From positions 3,038,001-3,102,000 of the forward strand of contig JAJGBQ010000005.1 in NCBI GenBank assembly GCA_022457065.1: a DNA stretch of 64,000 bases, read 5' to 3'. Source of the DNA: Curvularia sp. ZM96. Its lineage: Eukaryota > Ascomycota > Dothideomycetes > Pleosporales > Pleosporaceae. Positions 21,835 through 32,570 of this stretch are shown here, in pieces. Every line of letters starts with the position of its first letter. Positions within the stretch are counted from its first letter, which is position 1. The notes beneath the pieces are model-generated. The model had not been told where the DNA came from. It worked only from the letters and a program-made list of their open reading frames with translations, and did no database searches. The position numbers were made by a program, and so were the translations under genes.

Positions 21835-24366
21835 CTAAAACCTCTGCCCATTCATATCCCCAAACCCCATCCCGCTATACGCGCCCCCTTGCGGGACCCA
21901 ACCCCCAAAATTCTCAGCCGTGAGGTCGTTCCAGAGATACAAATCGCCGTTTTGAAACGCAGCAGAGAAGTCGCCCATGTCGTTTGTGAAGGAGGTGGTT
22001 TGGTCTCCGGCACTGTTACCGCCAGAGCCGATGGCTTGGGTTGAGGGGGTGGTGTCGAGGTCCATTTCCGTGGGGGCCCATTGTGCGGCTGCGGCGGTGG
22101 TGGGATAGGGTGTTACCATGTTGAAGTTTGGGACGGGGAGGTCTGATAGTTGGTGTTGTTGTTGTTGTTGCGATTGTGGTGGCTGGTCTGGTGTGATGTG
22201 CGATGATGAAGTGTTGATTTCCGACGGGGCGGAGGCTTCGAGGTTGGCGTGTGCAAAAGCCGACGACGAAGACGAAGACAATGTTTGATTGCTTGTTTCC
22301 GTCACTATTCCCCTAGCTTCGTGACTGGGTTTTGTTTTTCGCCTTTTCAAGTGCCGCTCTTCTTTCCGCCAGTCTTGATATTCATCCCACCAGCTTTTCA
22401 GCTTTGCCTCGAGCAGAATGTTCCAGTGGCTTGGATTCCGGCATTTCTGAGGACCGGCGGCGTCGCTGGTTTTTTGGAGGACGGCGTCGAGGTAGTATCC
22501 TACTCTGAGGTTTTGGCTTTCGAGTAACTCACCCATTTCTGCGTCTGTGCCTACGGCATAGTCGGCTTTCATGAGGGTGACGAGAGAGTAGACGGCTCGT
22601 ACGTAGAGGACGTTGGGGGATTTGCGTAGCTCGTCGTCTGGAACCGCGATGAAGAGGTCGAGTATCGTTTGTGCTATCCCTATGCATTTTGTTGTCGCGT
22701 TGATTTGTAAGGCGGAGCGGGAGAGGAGAGATTCAGGCTGTATGGAGTCGTCGTCCAAGGCTGGAAGTGTGACATGCCTGTTTCTGAATTCGATAACTGG
22801 GTTCACTGCTCAGTATCCGTCTGTACTTGGAGGTGGTGCAATCGTGGCTTACCGTCAAAGCGCCCTCCATCCATGCCAAATTCCCACATCGAGAGCATGT
22901 TTGCATAATACTCCAGCTCAAGATTTACTGTAAACTTTAGTCAAAACACATGTCCCCAAAAGACCAGTATTCAACCTACATGTCATCACATCATCAGAAA
23001 CCGACTTCCTCCAATCATGCATCCTCCGATCAAATATTCGCAGGATAATTTGCATCCGCAGCTCCGAGAGACTGAAACTGGTACTTGCGTCGTCAAAGCC
23101 AAATGCAGTGTTTGCCTCATCGGCAATCCTCTGCAGCTTCAGCGACGCAACTATCCTTTGGTCGTCTAACAACTTTGACTTTTCAAGGATACCAAAGCAT
23201 TCCTCCATCCAGCTGTTGAACAGCAGGATGTTAGGCCTCTTCAATCTCATTGAAAAGCCGGCACTGATAATGTACAGTAACAAGATAGTGCGGCAATGCT
23301 CCAGTAACTCTTCTGGTGAGGATATCTTTTGCAGAGAGCGAATGGCACGTTTTGGTAGTTGTTCATGTGTTCTTGGCTTCGACGTCAAGCCCAGTTCCAG
23401 CGCCATCGAGGCAGCCATGTTGATCCACTGATATATCTGAAGCTGTCCTGGAGTCTTTGACGGTGAGTAGTACGACACAGTAACTATGAGTGCCTGAATA
23501 GCCTGGACAGATTTTTCGCCTTTGATGAATGCAGAACGGGCGTAGAGAATCACTGTTTCTTCGTGGAGTCTATCAGACAATGCCGAGCCTTTGGAATGCG
23601 CAGAAGCGGCCATGATGGCATGAAAGAGTGCGGGTTTATTTGCTCGGAGATCGAAAACATCCCAGTGTTTTGGAATCGTGATACCTGGACACGCAGCGAC
23701 TAGCTCTTTGCGCCAGATGCTCAAGAGTTCGCGAGCCATTTCTTCAGTGATGACGCCGCGATCTATAATGTCATTCTCAGACGACCCAAGAAATTCTTTG
23801 GGTGCGCTGGCGATGGGAGGTTCTGGCACTGATGCTTTACTAGCGGGCATGGCAAAGCTACCCGGCCTTGTTGACGGCGCTGTTGCTGTCCCTATACTCG
23901 AATGCCTTTGCAAAGTGGATGGAGTCGCTTTTTCTCTTGTATTCTCCTGCTCCTCGGATTCATCGTCTCCTGACTCGTGTTCGCTCACATCAATGGACGA
24001 GCGAGCTTTTGCCTGTAAAAGGCTGCGCATCTGCTGTATCTCCTTCTCCAACTCTGTAACGCGCACATCTGTCCTTTTCCTTTGTCGCCTTTTTGCTGGC
24101 GGCGCAAAGATGCAAGTCCGATTGGCCTTGGCGCATCGCTGACACTGGGACGAGCTTGTGTCTGGGTTCACGAGACATCGAACTTTGGAAATCCGACAAG
24201 CTTCACAAGCACGGTTCAACGGCTGGTCCTGAGACTTCTTTGGTTGATCGGAATCAGGGCTGTTGATGATTTGGCCGCTCATTGCCCAGGCGTTGCGCGC
24301 GCCCGGCTGCTCTATGGGCTCATTGATTTGGTCCGTCATGTCATTCCAGGATCCTTGCCCTCGCAT
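21835..24366 (-). CDS. Zn2Cys6 fungal transcription factor
   Basis: Exons 24366-22980, 22927-22853 and 22805-21835 give 810 aa. The N-terminal binuclear zinc cluster has Cys 54, 57, 64, 75, 78 and 85 (ACEACRISKVRC ... CQRCAKANRTC), then a basic RRQRKR segment and a short coiled coil (VTELEKEIQQMRSLLQAK), the usual linker and dimerisation arrangement. The middle region (about 210-620) has the helical character of the fungal transcription factor homology domain. The C-terminal third is Ser/Gln/Thr-rich with a short polyglutamine run, probably an activation region. Introns are 52 and 47 nt; the second has two candidate AG acceptors, and only the downstream one keeps the frame. The cluster and linker recall War1-like factors, but target genes are unknown. 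Confidence 0.88.
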
Positions 24367-25389
24367 AAGCGCAGATGAAGCTAGAGTAGTGGGATGCGGA
24401 GCCGTTGGTATGGACGTATGGAGAGCTGTGCACTACTCCTCTTCTTGATTTGTTTGGATTCCTGCTCTTACTAGCTGTGCAATTCCATCTTTGTCATCTG
24501 ACAGCTCGACTAGCGCGAGACCGAAACTCGAGAACGGAGATGAGTTATTTCCACGTCACAGGCAACAATCGACAGAAGGGGCTGGTGGCAGGTTTTTGGT
24601 TACAAGCAGGAAAGTCGATGAGTCGAAAGTTGGTGTACGCACGAGGTGGTTGTATGGCAAGCAAGGATGTCTAGAGCCGCCGTAAGCAGCCTTAATAGGT
24701 TTGAGGAGGCATCGACACCAACGGTGAACAAGGGTAGGCCTAGCAGAAAACATAATGGCTGAACCCGCCCGTGCGGCCCATGCCTTCTCCACAGCTGTGG
24801 ATACGTGCATGCGTCACAACTTGGCTGGCCACGGAGCCTCTGGTATGCATAATAGCATTACAGCTATAGGCAATGAAGAGGTTACAGAGCGCTATGTGTT
24901 ATCTAGATGCGTCTGCCGTGTAGAGAACAACGCCATCCGCTGTTGTACAGCATTCTAAGCGACGGGCACGCTTACGACGCGTCAGGCACCCCGTCTGTCA
25001 CACCTGTACGGAACGAGTACGTCTCATACGCGTCTTTTATCAGGGCAACAAGTCATGAGAAAGAAGATATGGCAGGTTGATGGGGAATTATGATTTTGAA
25101 CGCGGCGCGAACTATATCTCCATGTCTACTATAAACTTTCTGGATAAACAGGGCCTTGTACCATGAGGTTCTCAAAAATGTCGTTATGCATGTGCGTTAT
25201 TGGCAAGGCGTCCAAGCTGTGACTCAACAAGGCCGTCTCTCTAGTTCGTTTAATCACAGCGACGATCTTGCACTTGCTGAGTTTGCTGTATTAACCATGT
25301 AAACATGATGCATTGCACTTTTACATATCTTCATACTACTACTCGAATAACACTTATTGACCCACTGACCAAACAGTGCGCACACCCGC
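24367..25389. other. Intergenic between Zn2Cys6 gene and permease
   Basis: About 1 kb containing the promoter of the Zn2Cys6 gene and the 3' UTR of the permease gene. Overlapping short ORFs only. Nothing else seen. Confidence 0.4.
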
Positions 25390-27135
25390 TTAACAAAGCC
25401 AGAACCAGAATCTCTCAATAATATTACGTGGGATCTGTTCGGGCCATACTTCCGCATCCAGGGCTGCCTTGCCGCTCCAGATGTCTGCCTCCTCTGGCTT
25501 CACCATCTTGGAACGCTTGAAGATCTTCCAGAACCCGAAGAGGAGACCGAAGATCAGAATGCCGATGTAGGCTGTGAAAAAGTCGCTGAGCTCGTCGGGG
25601 CCCCATGGAGTGACAGTAAAGACCTTGAAGCCGTTGAAGAGGATGATGAGGGCAAAGTAGCTGAAGGAACCCCAGGCGAGGTAAGGCTGCCACTTGCTCT
25701 TGAAAATCATGGAGTTGCGGTCGACATTCTGGGCGATGCAGGCCTTGTGGAAACGGGTATAGGTATAGCAGACGGAGCACCATGTGAAGAGCGATGCGAT
25801 GGTAGTCAGGTTCTGGAACCAGGCGAAGACCTTGTTGGCACCGGCACTGACGCTCATGTATGTGAGCAAAGAGATGGAGGCGGTAACTGCAACACAGTAG
25901 ACTGGTACACCACTCTTGTTGCACTTGAGAAGGAACTGGGGTGCCTGCTTGTTCTGCGCGATACTGAAGAGGTAGCGAGAGCCAGTGTACAAGAAGGCGT
26001 TGCCGGACGAGGTTGCTGAAGTCAAGATGACAGCGTTGACAATGTGAGGCAGAACAGGGATACCGGCGTTCTTCATGGCGATGACCCATGGCGATGACTG
26101 AGCACCCTTGGCGTTCTCATCAGTGAGCTGGGGGTCGTTTGAACTGATGGTGGTTCCAATGATGAAAGATCCCAGGACGTAGAAGAACAAGATACGCCAG
26201 AAGACACGACGAATGGCTTTGGGAATGTTTCTGCGGGGATCAGCAGCCTCACCGGCAGCGACCGCAACCATCTCCACACCACCATAAGAGAAGGCCGCAT
26301 TGACGAGGGTGGACCAGAGACCGGTAAAGCGTCCAGTAGCACCATGACCAACGTACTCCTTCATGGCGCCTTCCTTCCAGTACCTGAAGCCTCGTCGGTC
26401 ATGGTCAGGACCACCACCGAGCATGATGACTAAGCCAGCAAGCAGAAGTCCCAATATAGTGATGATCTTGATCGACGCGAAGATGAACTCAGCTTCTCCA
26501 TAAATCGCGACGGCAAAGATGTTCAACCCCACGATGATGACGATGATGATGGTGATCCATATAGCTGGACTGTATCTGAAAAACGGTGTCAGCATCTGTT
26601 TGGCGCCAGCGGCTTTGTATCACACTTACTTTTCCTCTTGGTCCCAGAAGTTGATGAGTAAGGCTGCGGCAGAGATTTCGGCACAAAGGGTGATGGCACT
26701 GTTGTACCAGTTGTTCCAGCCGACGGCAAAACCAAGAGCAGGATCCGCGTACCGGGCAGCATACTGAGGAATCGCACCGGGAAGAGGGAGCCAGGTAGCC
26801 ATCTCGCCGAGACACTGCATCATACCATATACAACAAGACCTGTGAGAGTGTAACCGATGAGGACAGAGACTGGCCCAGCACGAGCGAAAGCGCCGCCGA
26901 TACCAAGGAAGAGACCAGTACCAATGGATCCGCCCAAAGCGATGAACTGAATGTGACGGGACTTGAGACCACGCTGGACGTATCCCAACTCCTCTGCTCT
27001 CTGGGCTGATCCATACAGACCAGCAGCTTCGGCGAGCGCGTTCTCCTTGCGCTCGCCCACATATCCCACACCATTGTCGACGGCAGAGTCACTGCCAACA
27101 GCATAGTGCTGCTTCTCGTTGTCAGCAGACGACAT
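25390..27135 (-). CDS. Amino-acid permease (YAT family, APC superfamily)
   Basis: Exons 27135-26630 and 26575-25390 give 563 aa, typical for the family. This is a plasma-membrane proton symporter for amino acids. A hydrophilic cytoplasmic N-tail of about 60 residues ends in GLKSRHIQFIALGGSIGTGL, the signature just before and in TM1. About twelve hydrophobic segments follow, with the TM3-region PGAIPQYAARY and the FSYGGVEMVAVAAGEAADPRRNIPKA region. The C-tail ends EQIPRNIIERFWFWLC, with acidic residues of the type that serve endocytic regulation in yeast permeases. The intron is bordered GTAAGT/TCAG and joins EEK-YSPAIWI. The N-terminal signature resembles Dip5-type and general permeases; exact substrates are not predictable from the sequence alone. 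Confidence 0.93.
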
Positions 27136-29036
27136 GGTTGTCGATTTCTGGCAGCCGGTACTGAGGATAGGTGTGCGCAAGCCTTCGGACGTATGGAAGG
27201 CCTGCTAAAAGGGTACAAGACTCAGTCTGTGCCTGTTGAGGATGTGATCCAAGAGTGGCACAAAAGAGGGGGAAGGGAGCAAAGAAGAACAAAACTGGAT
27301 AGTTTCAGCAACAGGGAGGACGGAAGCACGAAGTTTAGCTTTATATTAATCGGCCTCGAACGGCCGTACCTCGCCCCCAACCGATAACCCATGCAACGAT
27401 ACCAACCAGGACGTACAGCGACAGAACGCAGACTAGACCGCAGTAGCACCTTCTGGTTTGCACAAGACAAGCGCGTAGCCGCGGCACAGCCCGCTCCCCA
27501 AGTGAATGAGGGTGTCTTCTCCAGCTAATGGCGCGATAGCAACGAGCAAGGTGTGACCTAGCCGATACGCCTTGCAGTGACCATGTAGATGGAATTGGCC
27601 CAGGGGGCTTGATAAGAACCAGGCTAGGGTGGCGGGGGTAAGATTGCGTCGCGTGATGGACTATGGGCAAGAAGCTCCGTCTGTCCCACGTAGATGGTGC
27701 TGGCCGTGAAGTTTGTTTTGGTCTACAGTGGCTGTAGAAGCAGTGCTTTCTGACATTTTTATCATCGTCGCTGTAGACAAATCTTTACAGCCTTCTCTCA
27801 CAGCCGACTTGATTGCTGAGAGCGCTTTTGGGTGACAGGTGGGTGCCGGACCAGCGTACAGTTGCGCTCGGTAGAACCGTCCAGACTGCAAGGCCGATTA
27901 GCTCGTGGAGTATGAAACTTGGCATTATGACAAGCCTCATTGGCGCCGGAGCAAGCAGCTGGCGCAAGCGCTAAGCGTTCTCGGCAGGTGAGTTAAAACC
28001 TCCAACCCATCATGATGCAAGCCACTATCGCGGGCTTCCGAAAGCTGACGGCATGGACTGCCCCTCTGCTTTAGAGCCTTTCTGGAATGATCCTAAACGG
28101 TAAATGTCCCGGGCATCTCGCCGCGCTCGCAAATCTAATTCCAGATTGCGCGCGGACCACGACGACTCTGATAAGGCTAGTGGGTTAGAACCAGCCACAA
28201 ACCCTCTGCACGAAAGCTTGAATTCCCAGCATCTTACGGTCTGGAAGGTCTCCAGAAAGACTCTGTCAGGCTGAGGTTAGGACCAGATTCTCGCTTCGCC
28301 TCACAGCATGACAGTGCGTCGCTAATGCCATGTGTCGTAGAGTCCGTAATGCATTCACTTAAGCGTGCTGCCCTATCATCAACCCTGATAACGCTACGAC
28401 GCAACCCCCGTACGTTACCGGTGGCAAAATGTCCATGTACGGTAAGCTTACCCTGCTTCTAGTGGCACAAACGCTCGTGCTCATCCAATAGCAGATTAGG
28501 ATTATCGAAGAACAATGAACGGAGTGTTCCAAAGGAGAAGTATAACCGCTGTGTGTAAGGGGTGCTCGTATTTGGTGTTGGTCCTCCCCATTGCGTGCTC
28601 GATGTTACGCCGGTCTGTCACCATCTTCTGGTTCACTTGACAGGCCCCATCGCGTCTGTTTTACCGGGAATCGAAATGCACCTTACAGGAGAAGAAACGT
28701 GGTCCGGTCATTTGGGCTGAACTTGATCGAGGTGTGTAACATAGATGACATTTCTGTTACCCGCGCACTATCCTGCATGGCGATCTTCAGTTGACAGGGT
28801 TGATTGTAGCCTGGGTTTCAAAAGCGCGGTGGTTGTCCCTCTTGCGTTTCTTTTTTCCCCACAGATCCTTCGCATGCTCATATTCCTCCGCAAACATGCT
28901 GATGTCCCCACAACTATGCAAACTACCGCTTGTACGCGGTTCTGTTGAAACCGAGATGAAAAGGGTCCGTTTCCTGCTACAGCACCACATATCGTGGAAC
29001 GACATGCTCCTGCAAATATCCGACACTAGTTGTGCC
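27136..29036. other. Intergenic upstream of the permease gene
   Basis: About 1.9 kb. On the minus strand a TATA-like gattaatataaag (27338-27350) lies about 200 bp upstream of the permease start and may be its core promoter. The remainder, including short ORFs at 28591-28948, shows no domain or consistent coding signal. Confidence 0.4.
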
Positions 29037-29456
29037 TTAGCCAGGTCCGATCTTAGGCATGTCGTGGTGCTCGCTCAATCCACTGAGATACTTGTTCAGC
29101 TCTTCTACCTTCTCTTTGTGTGTCTTGACCCCTTCTTTCCTCATCTTCTCTTCCAACCTCTTCCGTCGCATTTCCTCATGTCGTCTCTCAGCCTCTGTCT
29201 TTTGTCTGCGACCGCCCTCTCTTATCGAACGCTCCGCCGTCTCGGGCGATAGTGAGCGAGAAGGTGTGTGCGAGGATGATTTGCGCGCGTCGTCGTCGGT
29301 CCCAGGTCGTTTCGCAACATCCGTCGAAGCTTCATCGGCGGCTTGGGCGGAGTCGGTCGTAGGTTTGGCCTTCTTTTTCTTCTTTTTCTTATCAATCCCA
29401 GCACCCTTGAGCTTGAGGGCTCCGCCTGCAGCTGTGGCGTAGTCGGACGACGGCAT
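29037..29456 (-). CDS. FAM32A-family protein (DUF1754)
   Basis: Single exon, 139 aa, started at the ATG at 29456; the longer frame upstream has no ATG. The pattern matches the small eukaryotic FAM32A family: an N-terminal GGALKLKG motif, an oligo-lysine stretch (DKKKKKKKAK), a variable Ser/Thr linker, a highly charged helix (AERRHEEMRRKRLEEKMRKE), and a C-terminal THKEKVEELNKYLSGLSEHHDMPKI block. Human FAM32A is found in catalytic spliceosomes, where its C-terminus approaches the exon junction. A nuclear, splicing-linked role is inferred from the family. The fungal linker is longer than in animals. Confidence 0.88.
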   Translation of the reverse strand: MPSSDYATAAGGALKLKGAGIDKKKKKKKAKPTTDSAQAADEASTDVAKRPGTDDDARKSSSHTPSRSLSPETAERSIREGGRRQKTEAERRHEEMRRKRLEEKMRKEGVKTHKEKVEELNKYLSGLSEHHDMPKIGPG

Positions 29457-30525
29457 CGTGGCTAGGCGCCGGTGTATGGGTGCGGGTTTGGTCGCAGATG
29501 GCGGATGATGGAGCGCGAAGATCGGCAGACGGGTCGCCACGTGACCATGTGGACACAACCCACCTGCACCAGCGCTTCGTGCCGGACTAAGAAAACGTCT
29601 CCACTTGGTATGCCGGGCATACTGAAGCTTCTTACCTGGCTCCACTTATGGAATTCCAATTCATTCTTCCGCCTAGTCTTCTCCAAGTTAACCCAGCCAA
29701 GGCAGTGGCCTGATATGCAGGCGAGAACGGACCCTGTATCGCGACAAAAGTTTCCTATCGCACTTCTCCCAGGGATCCCCTGGCTACCACTGCATGCTGC
29801 TATGTTGCGCATCTGGGTTTGGCTTCAACTCCATGGGATAGATACAAGCATCTGTGTACTCACACACGGGTAAATCTGATCTTGACGTCACATATCTTGT
29901 CTGTGTATAATGAACCTCGGCTCGTGACAGAGCGAGGTAGGGTTGGTGCATACAATTACGGAACAGGCTCTCCATTGATCTATATCCTACCCCTCTGGCA
30001 TACTAAAATAAGATCCGTCGTCTCCCCATTGGATCGTTCCCCGCACAGTCTAATCTAACCATACCGCCATGCGAAAAGGAACATGTTCGGTTGTATGTGT
30101 TCGCCATGCCGTGTAAACTCCAAGCTGTGAAACGTAGTAAGGAAAAGAGGAAGGTGAAATGAATAGTCGGACCGACAAGTGGAGTAATATGTACAGATCG
30201 AAGCGAACGAAGGAGCTCGCCATGGAATTAACTGACGGTGCGATGAAACTCAAAAGACATGGCCAATGGAAATTCTAGAAAAAAAATGAACTAAAAAACA
30301 GACGATCAGTGTAAGAATGTTCCGGTGAAGAAGGTGGGGTGATGCCCTCGTGAGATCTGAAGACTTTTGTTGTCCGAGACCCACTCGGTTTGGGTTGCAA
30401 GTGAAGTAACGGTTAACGGCCGACTTTTACCGGCAGATGCTCAGGAGAGAAGGACAACACCAACTTGACAAGAACAAAGTGTCGCTTGCTGTAGAGGGCA
30501 ATGTGACAAGCTACTCTCTCCCTGC
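29457..30525. other. Intergenic upstream of the FAM32A-like gene
   Basis: About 1.07 kb with A-rich patches near 30280-30300. No gene, tRNA or repeat recognised. Confidence 0.4.
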
Positions 30526-30933
30526 TCATAGTTCCATGCCGTCAAGATCTCGCATGACACAAGCCATTTGGGCCCGTTTTGCCGCCTCGGCGAGCAGTGC
30601 GGCTTGGTTGAGGTAGTTTGTAGTCTCGGCTGCCGTCTGGCCTGCTCCTGATCGGTTGGGCTGGTACTCGAAACTGGGGTGTCTCTGGGCCTGTAGTCGT
30701 TGCTGTTGCTGGGGCTGCTGCTGGTGCGACTGTTGGTTCAGAGAGCCAAAGTAGGCCTGGTTCTGGGGGCTGGTGGACGGGGAGACGGGCGGCGCAGAGG
30801 CTGTCGACGATCGCGAGGCAATGCTGGAGTTGGCAGTGCTGGCGTAGTTCTGGGAAGCCGTGCTGGAGGACTGGAGGGCAGAGAAGGCTGGTCGAGTGGG
30901 AGCGCCGTACGCCTGTTGCGAGTAGTTGGACAT
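30526..30933 (-). CDS. Small Ser/Gln-rich conserved hypothetical protein
   Basis: Single exon, 135 aa, ATG at 30933. The first 100 residues are low-complexity (Ser, Thr, Ala, then a Gln-rich block QQSHQQQPQQQQ). The last 30 residues are ordered and helix-like, AALLAEAAKRAQMACVMRDL, ending DGMEL. That C-terminal helix resembles the ends of other small fungal proteins I have seen, which suggests it is the functional part; this is memory, not a search. It starts divergently from KTI12, 548 bp away. Function unknown. Confidence 0.7.
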   Translation of the reverse strand: MSNYSQQAYGAPTRPAFSALQSSSTASQNYASTANSSIASRSSTASAPPVSPSTSPQNQAYFGSLNQQSHQQQPQQQQRLQAQRHPSFEYQPNRSGAGQTAAETTNYLNQAALLAEAAKRAQMACVMRDLDGMEL

Positions 30934-31481
30934 GGCTGTGATATTGGACAGGTCTGCTGGCGGCTGGAGGACTGTGAAGAGCAGGGGAAAACAGAGAAGG
31001 GCACAGCAATGGATGGCAGGCAGAGCAGGGTAGAGGAGAGCGGTGGATGGGTTGCAACGGCGGCCGCGGCGAGCGGGAGGGATAAAGTAAATAGTAGTGG
31101 AGCCGTGGTAGGATACGGGGACCCTTGGATATTACCCTGTACCGGCGATCTTTGGCACGCGACGGAAGAAGGACCAAGTGACGGTGCGTGCTTGTCTGGC
31201 CAGCGCGTTAGTTGCACAAGGGCGACGGTCGGGAGCAGGCGAGGAAAAAGCAGCGAAGCAGCAAGGAAAAGAAAGGCGAGCAGAGCAAGATAGGGCCATG
31301 GCGGATGGGGACCGCTTGGACCGCGGCTCGCAGGCTGGCGGGCGACTAACGAGCAGACTAGCCTGGCCCGTGAATTTCGTCACTCTGTTGCTCGACATCT
31401 GCCGACGCTGGCCATGGCCAAAGGCGCCAGTCTTCCCTAGGCATTCCCTCTAGCCAGGAATTCCCTCGCCCTGCGCCCACC
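30934..31481. promoter_or_regulatory. Divergent promoter region, Ser/Gln protein / KTI12
   Basis: 548 bp between two divergent start codons, containing both promoters. The segment 31240-31290 is A/G-rich (aagcagcaaggaaaag) on the plus strand, which is a pyrimidine tract for the minus-strand gene. No TATA box recognised. Confidence 0.5.
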
Positions 31482-32570
31482 ATGCCCGTCAGTCCTCGTC
31501 CAACCTTCCCCAGATTCGCTAATACTGATGCCTGCAGCTCGTTCTAATCTCAGGTTCCACCCTCCACCCCTCCATGCCACGCCCCCGCTAACCCCCCTAG
31601 AGGCTTCCCTTCCGCGGGCAAGACTACCAGAGCACAGCAACTCCAGCAATTCTTCGAAGCCCGCATTGCCAACTCGGCCCCCGATGCCCGCACCGCTCGC
31701 TTGAAGGTCCATCTCGTCAATGATCAGACGCTCGGAGTGCCGCGCTCCGTGTACCGCACGGCCAAAGCCGAAAAAGATGCACGGGCGGAAGAATATTCTG
31801 CCGTAAAGAGGCTCTTGTCCCGCGACGATATCGTTATCGCTGATGGCCTAAACTACATCAAAGGCTTCCGCTACCAATTGTATTGCGAGGCCAAGGCCCT
31901 GCAGACTCCCAGCTGTGTTGTCAGTATGTCGTGGCTGCACCCACGCATGTCTTGCTGACTGTCCTCCAGCTACACGTAGGTACGCCGCCTGACCGATGTC
32001 GCGAGAACAACAAGAAACTCTTGGCGGACCAGGAAGTCGACGGAGGATACGAGGAGGATGTCTTTGAGAATCTAATCTTCCGATACGAAGAGCCCAATGG
32101 CATGACGCGCTGGGATAGTCCGCTGTTCATCGTGGTCGAGGAGGACGAGACACCGCCGTGCGAACAAATATGGGAAGCCATCATTGGCAGCGATGGCAAG
32201 ATGAAGACGGTCAGGCCGAACATGGCCACGGTGCTGGTGCGTATTCTGGACCTCTCCCTCGTCGCCTTCGCCTAACATGCAATAGAAACCAGCGACCGAG
32301 CAAAACTACCTCTACGAGCTTGACAAGACAACATCGGACATACTCGCGCAAGTAATGGTTTACCAGAAAGACCACCCTGGCGAAGGAGGTGGCGAGGTAG
32401 TCGTAGCCGATGTCGAGAAGCCAATTGAGCTGCCCGCGACGCCAATGACGCTCCCACAGCTCCAGCGCATCCGACGCCAATTCATCACTCTGAACCGGCA
32501 ACACAGCTTCTCCAAAGCAAGGATAAAAGAAGTCTTTGTCGACTACCTGAATGCCGAGTTTTTGCGCTAG
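31482..32570 (+). CDS. KTI12: Elongator-associated protein KTI12
   Basis: Five exons, 31482-31487, 31538-31553, 31603-31919, 31970-32236 and 32286-32570, give 296 aa. KTI12 is a P-loop protein that works with Elongator in forming wobble-uridine modifications of tRNA. Splicing of the first three exons yields MPLVLISGFPSAGKTTRAQQ, whose Walker A (G8-T15) and flanking strand are diagnostic. Downstream are the ADGLNYIKGFRYQLYCEAKA segment with the conserved Asp, HVGTPPDRCRENN, a FRYEEPNGMTRWDSPLF block, and a C-terminal RIRRQFITLNRQH segment as in family members. Exons 1 (6 nt) and 2 (16 nt) are unusually small and essential: without them the P-loop is broken. Two introns use GTCAGT donors. Confidence 0.93.

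Noticed and set aside
25424..26089. 221-codon minus-strand ORF inside the permease
   Set aside because: It lies wholly within the permease coding exon in another frame of the same strand; the membrane-protein frame is clearly the real one.
30542..31217. Overlapping 211-, 197- and 159-codon ORFs around the Ser/Gln-rich gene
   Set aside because: They are shadow frames created by low-complexity sequence on both strands of a real small gene and its promoter.
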